A DNA stretch of 50,279 bases from Candidatus Parcubacteria bacterium (lineage in GTDB: Bacteria; Patescibacteriota; Saccharimonadia; Saccharimonadales; 2-12-FULL-41-12), in NCBI GenBank assembly GCA_019347895.1, contig JAHWKM010000008.1:1-50279 (forward strand), read 5' to 3'. The notes under the pieces were generated by a model. The model was not told the DNA's origin, did no database searches, and saw only the letters and a program-made list of their open reading frames with translations. A program made the position numbers and the translations under genes. Positions 46,102 through 50,279 of the stretch are shown here, in pieces. Position 1 is the first letter of the stretch; every line of letters starts with the position of its first letter.

Positions 46102-49100
46102 TGCTAATATATAAGGAAATTAACGCTCTGGCGTCATTCCAAAAAAATAATCTACTTAAAAAACTAAAAAAATTAGACGAAAATATTACCGATGTTGGGG
46201 CCGAATATGTACACTTTGTCGATAGCGGCAAATTATCTACTAATGATGATAGAATCCTAGCCCAGCTGCTCACTTACGGCGAAAAATACCAGGGTGACCG
46301 GCAAGGTGAATTGATGCTAGTTTTACCCAGGCCGGGAACTATTTCGCCCTGGTCGTCGAAATCCACGGACATAGCACTTAACTCAGGGCTCAAAAAAATC
46401 CGACGGATTGAGCGGGGACGGGCTTATTATATAAAGTCCGCTAAGCCCCTTGCTAAAAATATAATCAGTGATCTGCTGCATGACCGCATGACTCAGTGTA
46501 TTGTCGAGAGATTTGAACAGGCGGCAGTTTTGTTCGAAGGTCATAAGCCCAAAACCTACCAAGTAATCGAAATTTTGGCTGGCGGAAAAGAGGTATTGAA
46601 CAAAGCTAATACATCACTTGGTTTAGCTCTGTCAGATGAAGAAATTGACTATCTATATGACGCCTACAAAGATATTGGCCGCAATCCGTCTGATGCAGAG
46701 CTAATGATGTTCTCAGTCGTAAACAGCGAGCATTGCCGGCATAAAATTTTTAATGCCAAATGGATAGTTGACGGCAAGCCCGCAGAAAAAAGCCTCTTTA
46801 AAATGATAAAAAACACTTACGAAAAAAATCCCGGCGGAGTATTGTCGGCCTATTCGGATAACGCCGCCGTATTGAAAGGCCCTAGTACTCAGCAGTTTTA
46901 TCCCGGCCAAAAACACGTCTATGATTATAGGAACGAGGCTGCTCATTTAGTTATCAAGGCTGAAACGCATAATCACCCGACGGCCATAGCGCCGTTTCCG
47001 GGTGCCGCCACCGGAATAGGCGGGGAAATTCGCGACGAAGGGGCTACTGGACGGGGCGCCCGGCCAAAAATGGGCTTCAGTGGCTTTAGTGTGTCTAATC
47101 TGAATTTAGCCGGCCTGCCGCAGCCTTGGGAAACAGATTACGGCAAACCGGATATTTTTAGTTCACCGCTGGATATCATGATCGACGGGCCGCTTGGCGG
47201 TGCCAGTTTCGCTAATGAATATGGCCGGGTAAATTTGGCTGGTTATTTCCGGACATTCGAGCAAGATTTTGACGGCGAAAGACGCGGCTATCACAAACCT
47301 TTGATGATAGCCGGGGGTTTAGGCGCAATTCGCGGCAATCAAGTACAAAAAAATAAAATTAGCGAGGGAGACCTGCTAATTGTGCTTGGCGGACCGGCCA
47401 TGCTTATCGGTTTAGGCGGCGGAGCAATCTCCAGTTTGCAGGCCGGAAAAGCTGACTCCCAACTGGATTTCGCATCCGTTCAGCGAGGCAACGGAGAAAT
47501 ACAACGCCGCGCTCAAGAAGTTATAGACTCCTGTTGGAGAGACGATGAGAACCCGATTATCTCAATTCATGATGTAGGTGCCGGCGGTTTGTCCAATGCC
47601 TTGCCGGAACTGGTGCATGACAATAGCTTAGGCGCCGAAATAGAGATGCGCGATATACCCAGTGCGGAGCCGGGTATGTCGCCGTTGGAGATTTGGTCCA
47701 ATGAGGCCCAAGAACGTTATGTACTGGCAATCAACGAAAAAAATTTAGATAAATTTAAAGATTTATGCGACCGTGAACGCTGCCCGTTCGCAGTTGTCGG
47801 CAAAGCGACAGAAAAAGAAATACTGGTAGTAAATGACCGTGATTTCAAAAATAATCCGGTAAATATACCTATGGATTTGCTATTCGGCAGTCCGCCGAAG
47901 ATGACAAGAAAAATAGACAGTAGACAGTTAACAGTAGACAGTAAAAAATTTGATGTAAAAAATATCAAATTTGAAGAAGCGATTGAAAGGGTGCTCCATA
48001 TGCCGTCCGTCGGCAGTAAAAAATTTTTAATCACTATTGCCGATCGAACAGTTGGCGGAATGAGCGTACGCGATCAAATGGTCGGACCGTGGCAAGTGCC
48101 GGTTAGCGACTTAGCGGTAACCGCCGCTTCATTTGAAAGTAATGCCGGCGAGGCTTTAGCAATCGGCGAACGTTCTCCTTTAGCATTGATTAACGCTCCA
48201 GCTTCAGGACGAATGGCCATTGGAGAAGCTATCACCAATATCGCGGCAGGCAAGATTAACAAATTATCGGATATTAAACTATCGGCAAACTGGATGGCCG
48301 CTAGTGGCTATAGGGGTGAAGACAAGAATTTATTTGAGACAGTAAAAGCAGTTGGCGAGGATTTTTGCCCGGCGTTGGGATTAACGATACCCGTCGGCAA
48401 AGATTCACTACATATGCGTACGGTCTGGGAAGAAGACGGCCAAGAAAAATCTGTTTCGTCGCCGTTATCGTTAGTGATTTCGGCTTTCGCTCCAGTTTAT
48501 GATACGGCCAAAACCCTGTCCCCGCAGTTAAAGCCTGATTTTGGCTGCCAATTGATAGCAGTTGATTTGGGCAAGGGTAAAAACCGTTTAGGCGGGTCGG
48601 CTTTGGCTCAGGCTTACGGCCAGGTCGGCAATGAATCACCGGATATTGACGCTGCCACACTAAAGCATTTCTTCGAAACAATCCAGAAACTAAACAATCA
48701 AGATAAAATATTAGCCTATCATGACCGCTCAGACGGCGGCTTTATAACCACACTGCTGGAAATGTCATTCGCTTCGCGGATCGGCCTGGAAATATCTGTG
48801 AAAGGTCAGACCTTTCACAGATTGTTTGCTGAAGAGCTTGGAGCCGTTATCCAAGTTAAAAACTCTGACGCAAAACAGGTCATAGGATTATTCGGCGGCT
48901 ACGCCTGGAAAATAGCACAGCCAGCAAGGTCGCAAAAAATTATTATCAATGATAGCGAAAACCACTACAGCTTCGATCGGGCAGAGCTAGAATCAATGTG
49001 GGCGGACACCAGCTATCACATTCAAAAACTGCGCGACAATCCAGAGACTGCCCAGCAAGAGTTCGACGCTATAAAAGACGACAACGACCCCGGCATATCA

Positions 49101-49934
49101 CCGCATATTACACCACATTTTTCTAATTTCCAAGGACAGTCCTTGGAAATAGTGGAGGAGAGGCCTAGAGTAGCTATATTTCGAGAACAGGGAATTAACG
49201 GACAGATAGAGATGGCGGCGGCATTTGATCGAGCAGGCTTTGAAGCGATTGACCTGCATCTGTCTGATCTTATGAGCGGTAAAAGATTCCTCGATGAATT
49301 TTCGGTGCTGGCAGCTTGCGGCGGCTTCAGTTACGGGGACGTATTAGGTGCCGGCGAGGGTTGGGCTAAATCGATTTTATTTAACGATAAATTGAGAAAT
49401 GAATTTAAAAAGTTTTTCCAAAGGGAAGATACCTTGTCGCTGGGCGTTTGCAATGGCTGCCAAATGCTTTCTGCGCTAAGGGAACTGATTCCCGGCGCAG
49501 AACACTGGCCGAGATTTTTGCAAAATCAATCAGGCCGCTACGAAGCCCGTTTGGTAAGCGTAAAAATAGGCGACAGCCGGTCTAAGCTATTTAAAAACAT
49601 GGCTGGCAGCATCCTGCCGATTCCTGTCGCCCACGGCGAGGGCAGGGCAGTTTTCAGCAGCGACAAAGATATTAAATATTCCCTGCAAAATAAATTAATC
49701 TGCGCAAACTACGTGGACAATTACAGAAACATTACTGAACAATACCCGCTGAATCCAAATGGTTCGGAAAAGGGAATTACCTCGCTAACTTCAGAAGATG
49801 GCCGAGCCACAATTATAATGCCGCATCCGGAACGGGTATTTCTAACAAAGCAGCTATCCTGGCACCCGGCAGACTGGTCCGAGGAAAGTCCATGGCTAAA
49901 AATATTTCAAAATGCCCGCGAATGGATCGGATAG
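46101..49934 (+). CDS. purL: phosphoribosylformylglycinamidine synthase, single-chain type
   Basis: A 1277-residue FGAM synthase of the large single-chain (Proteobacteria/eukaryote) type rather than the split PurS/PurQ/PurL. The first PurM-like half has SVVNSEHCRHKIFNA, KAETHNHPTAIAPFPGAATG, HDVGAGGLSNALPELVHD and LEIWSNEAQERYVL. The second half holds TVGGMSVRDQMVGPWQVPVS and YHDRSDGGFITTLLEMSFA. The C-terminal glutaminase has CGGFSYGDVLGAGEGWAKSI, LGVCNGCQM with Cys1117 and PHPERVF with His1242 and Glu1244. A GTG start overlaps purM by one base. Two repeat-like DNA segments lie in frame inside it. Confidence 0.96.
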   Translation: MLIYKEINALASFQKNNLLKKLKKLDENITDVGAEYVHFVDSGKLSTNDDRILAQLLTYGEKYQGDRQGELMLVLPRPGTISPWSSKSTDIALNSGLKKIRRIERGRAYYIKSAKPLAKNIISDLLHDRMTQCIVERFEQAAVLFEGHKPKTYQVIEILAGGKEVLNKANTSLGLALSDEEIDYLYDAYKDIGRNPSDAELMMFSVVNSEHCRHKIFNAKWIVDGKPAEKSLFKMIKNTYEKNPGGVLSAYSDNAAVLKGPSTQQFYPGQKHVYDYRNEAAHLVIKAETHNHPTAIAPFPGAATGIGGEIRDEGATGRGARPKMGFSGFSVSNLNLAGLPQPWETDYGKPDIFSSPLDIMIDGPLGGASFANEYGRVNLAGYFRTFEQDFDGERRGYHKPLMIAGGLGAIRGNQVQKNKISEGDLLIVLGGPAMLIGLGGGAISSLQAGKADSQLDFASVQRGNGEIQRRAQEVIDSCWRDDENPIISIHDVGAGGLSNALPELVHDNSLGAEIEMRDIPSAEPGMSPLEIWSNEAQERYVLAINEKNLDKFKDLCDRERCPFAVVGKATEKEILVVNDRDFKNNPVNIPMDLLFGSPPKMTRKIDSRQLTVDSKKFDVKNIKFEEAIERVLHMPSVGSKKFLITIADRTVGGMSVRDQMVGPWQVPVSDLAVTAASFESNAGEALAIGERSPLALINAPASGRMAIGEAITNIAAGKINKLSDIKLSANWMAASGYRGEDKNLFETVKAVGEDFCPALGLTIPVGKDSLHMRTVWEEDGQEKSVSSPLSLVISAFAPVYDTAKTLSPQLKPDFGCQLIAVDLGKGKNRLGGSALAQAYGQVGNESPDIDAATLKHFFETIQKLNNQDKILAYHDRSDGGFITTLLEMSFASRIGLEISVKGQTFHRLFAEELGAVIQVKNSDAKQVIGLFGGYAWKIAQPARSQKIIINDSENHYSFDRAELESMWADTSYHIQKLRDNPETAQQEFDAIKDDNDPGISPHITPHFSNFQGQSLEIVEERPRVAIFREQGINGQIEMAAAFDRAGFEAIDLHLSDLMSGKRFLDEFSVLAACGGFSYGDVLGAGEGWAKSILFNDKLRNEFKKFFQREDTLSLGVCNGCQMLSALRELIPGAEHWPRFLQNQSGRYEARLVSVKIGDSRSKLFKNMAGSILPIPVAHGEGRAVFSSDKDIKYSLQNKLICANYVDNYRNITEQYPLNPNGSEKGITSLTSEDGRATIIMPHPERVFLTKQLSWHPADWSEESPWLKIFQNAREWIG
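47917..47944. repeat. GACAGTA simple-sequence tract inside purL
   Basis: Repeated AGACAGT units (TAGACAGTAGACAGTTAACA and onward) encode IDSRQLTVDS in a variable linker of PurL. The unit style matches intergenic simple repeats of this genome rather than coding sequence. Confidence 0.55.
48796..48820. repeat. 25-bp perfect palindrome inside purL (GGTCAGACC repeat, copy 2)
   Basis: Arms CTGTGAAAGGTC (48796-48807) and GACCTTTCACAG (48809-48820) around one A. It encodes part of SVKGQTFHR. All but one base of its core match copy 1 at 7586-7608. Confidence 0.85.
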
Positions 49935-49982
49935 ACCTTAATATATTTGACTTATAGAGGTAGAAAACCCTAAGCTGTCTAC

Positions 49983-50279
49983 ATGGATTTATATAAGGCA
50001 AGTAAGATTAGAAAACGGATTAGTAATTTGCGCCCGTCTTCCAAGCATAAGCAACTGACGAGTAATGACGTACGGCCGGCGCTGGATTATATACAAGCTT
50101 ATTGGCACCGTCTGGAGCGTTACCACCCGCACGATGACGAGAACCAAATCGGGCTGCCTCATCCATTTTTGGTACCTTCGTTTGAAGAAGGCCATGAGTT
50201 TGATTACAACGAAATGTACTATTGGGATAGTTTTTTTATGGTGCAGGGCGTTTTAGACGAGCAGCACAGGGAACTGGTA
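49983..50279 (+). CDS. trehalase-like glycoside hydrolase (GH37), 3' partial
   Basis: The first 99 codons of a gene that runs off the window. From the ATG at 49983 the frame reads DLYKASKIRKRISNLRPSSK, then LDYIQAYWHRLERYHP, LPHPFLVPS and MYYWDSFFMVQGVL. The YYWDSFF-x-x-x-G-L pattern and the preceding PHPFLVPS are typical of GH37 trehalases, which split trehalose into glucose. A TTGACT lies about 30 bases upstream and a weak -10 (TAAGCT) just before the ATG, so leaderless expression is possible. Cellular location cannot be judged; there is no signal peptide. Confidence 0.8.
   Translation, partial: MDLYKASKIRKRISNLRPSSKHKQLTSNDVRPALDYIQAYWHRLERYHPHDDENQIGLPHPFLVPSFEEGHEFDYNEMYYWDSFFMVQGVLDEQHRELV

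Noticed and set aside
1-50279. CRISPR array
   Set aside because: Repeats in the window are dispersed and palindromic; no evenly spaced direct repeats with unique spacers were seen, and no cas gene.
1-50279. Alternative genetic code (TGA as Gly)
   Set aside because: purE, dnaX and others end at TGA in the expected place, and no gene needs TGA read-through to keep a domain.

Overview
The window reads as a chromosome segment of a Patescibacteria (Candidate Phyla Radiation) bacterium, most likely from the Saccharibacteria (TM7) branch. That assignment is inferred from gene style and was not computed. Supporting signs are tightly packed small genes, many overlaps of 1-4 bases, few Shine-Dalgarno sites, a Tmk-ThyX fusion protein and CPR-style repeat families in the gaps. 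TGA is used as a normal stop (purE and dnaX end in TGA), so this is not the recoded SR1/Gracilibacteria genetic code.

Layout. 1-1.5 kb: end of a YgjP-like metallopeptidase and a soluble PAS histidine kinase. 1.6-5.0 kb: secE-nusG-rplK-rplA with two unknown small genes inserted. 5.1-10 kb: a dTTP module, with thyA, a DHFR and a dCTP deaminase/dUTPase family gene on the minus strand, and a deoxycytidylate-deaminase-like gene plus a thymidylate kinase fused to a double ThyX on the plus strand. 10-19.8 kb: rplJ-rplL with an L10-type leader, a conserved unknown gene, dnaX, dnaB, a membrane glycosyltransferase, ybaB, recR, nrnA and cysS. 19.8-25.2 kb (minus strand): an AI-2E family permease, two GT4 glycosyltransferases, an alpha/beta hydrolase and an M15 peptidase. 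25.3-33.2 kb: an accessory stretch with small secreted or membrane proteins, tRNA-Gln, a DUF3048 protein, a LysM-Rpf-like muralytic protein, several tiny genes, a strong candidate small RNA and repeat elements. 33.3-49.9 kb: a de novo purine region (purB, purC, purK, purE, an FtcD-C-type gene, folD, purF, purN, purD, prs, purM, purL) covering PRPP to AICAR. The window ends in the first 99 codons of a GH37 trehalase-like gene.

How the parts work together. prs makes PRPP, purF to purB carry it to AICAR, and folD with the FtcD-C-like protein can supply 10-formyl-THF for purN. The thymidylate cluster holds two unrelated thymidylate synthase types: ThyA next to a DHFR, and a Tmk-ThyX fusion whose ThyX signature is degenerate.

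Most unusual signals: (1) a four-copy family of terminally inverted, structured elements whose ends abut downstream genes and in one case include the purD start codon; (2) a promoter, four hairpins and a terminator at 30.65-30.77 kb that look like a free small RNA; (3) a 25-bp palindrome found inside purL and, nearly identical, just after a stop codon 41 kb away; (4) repeated leaderless-promoter geometry; (5) a 36-bp palindrome between the divergent purC and purK; (6) an L10 leader with a precise long-range helix and attenuator; (7) a Tmk-double ThyX fusion beside thyA.
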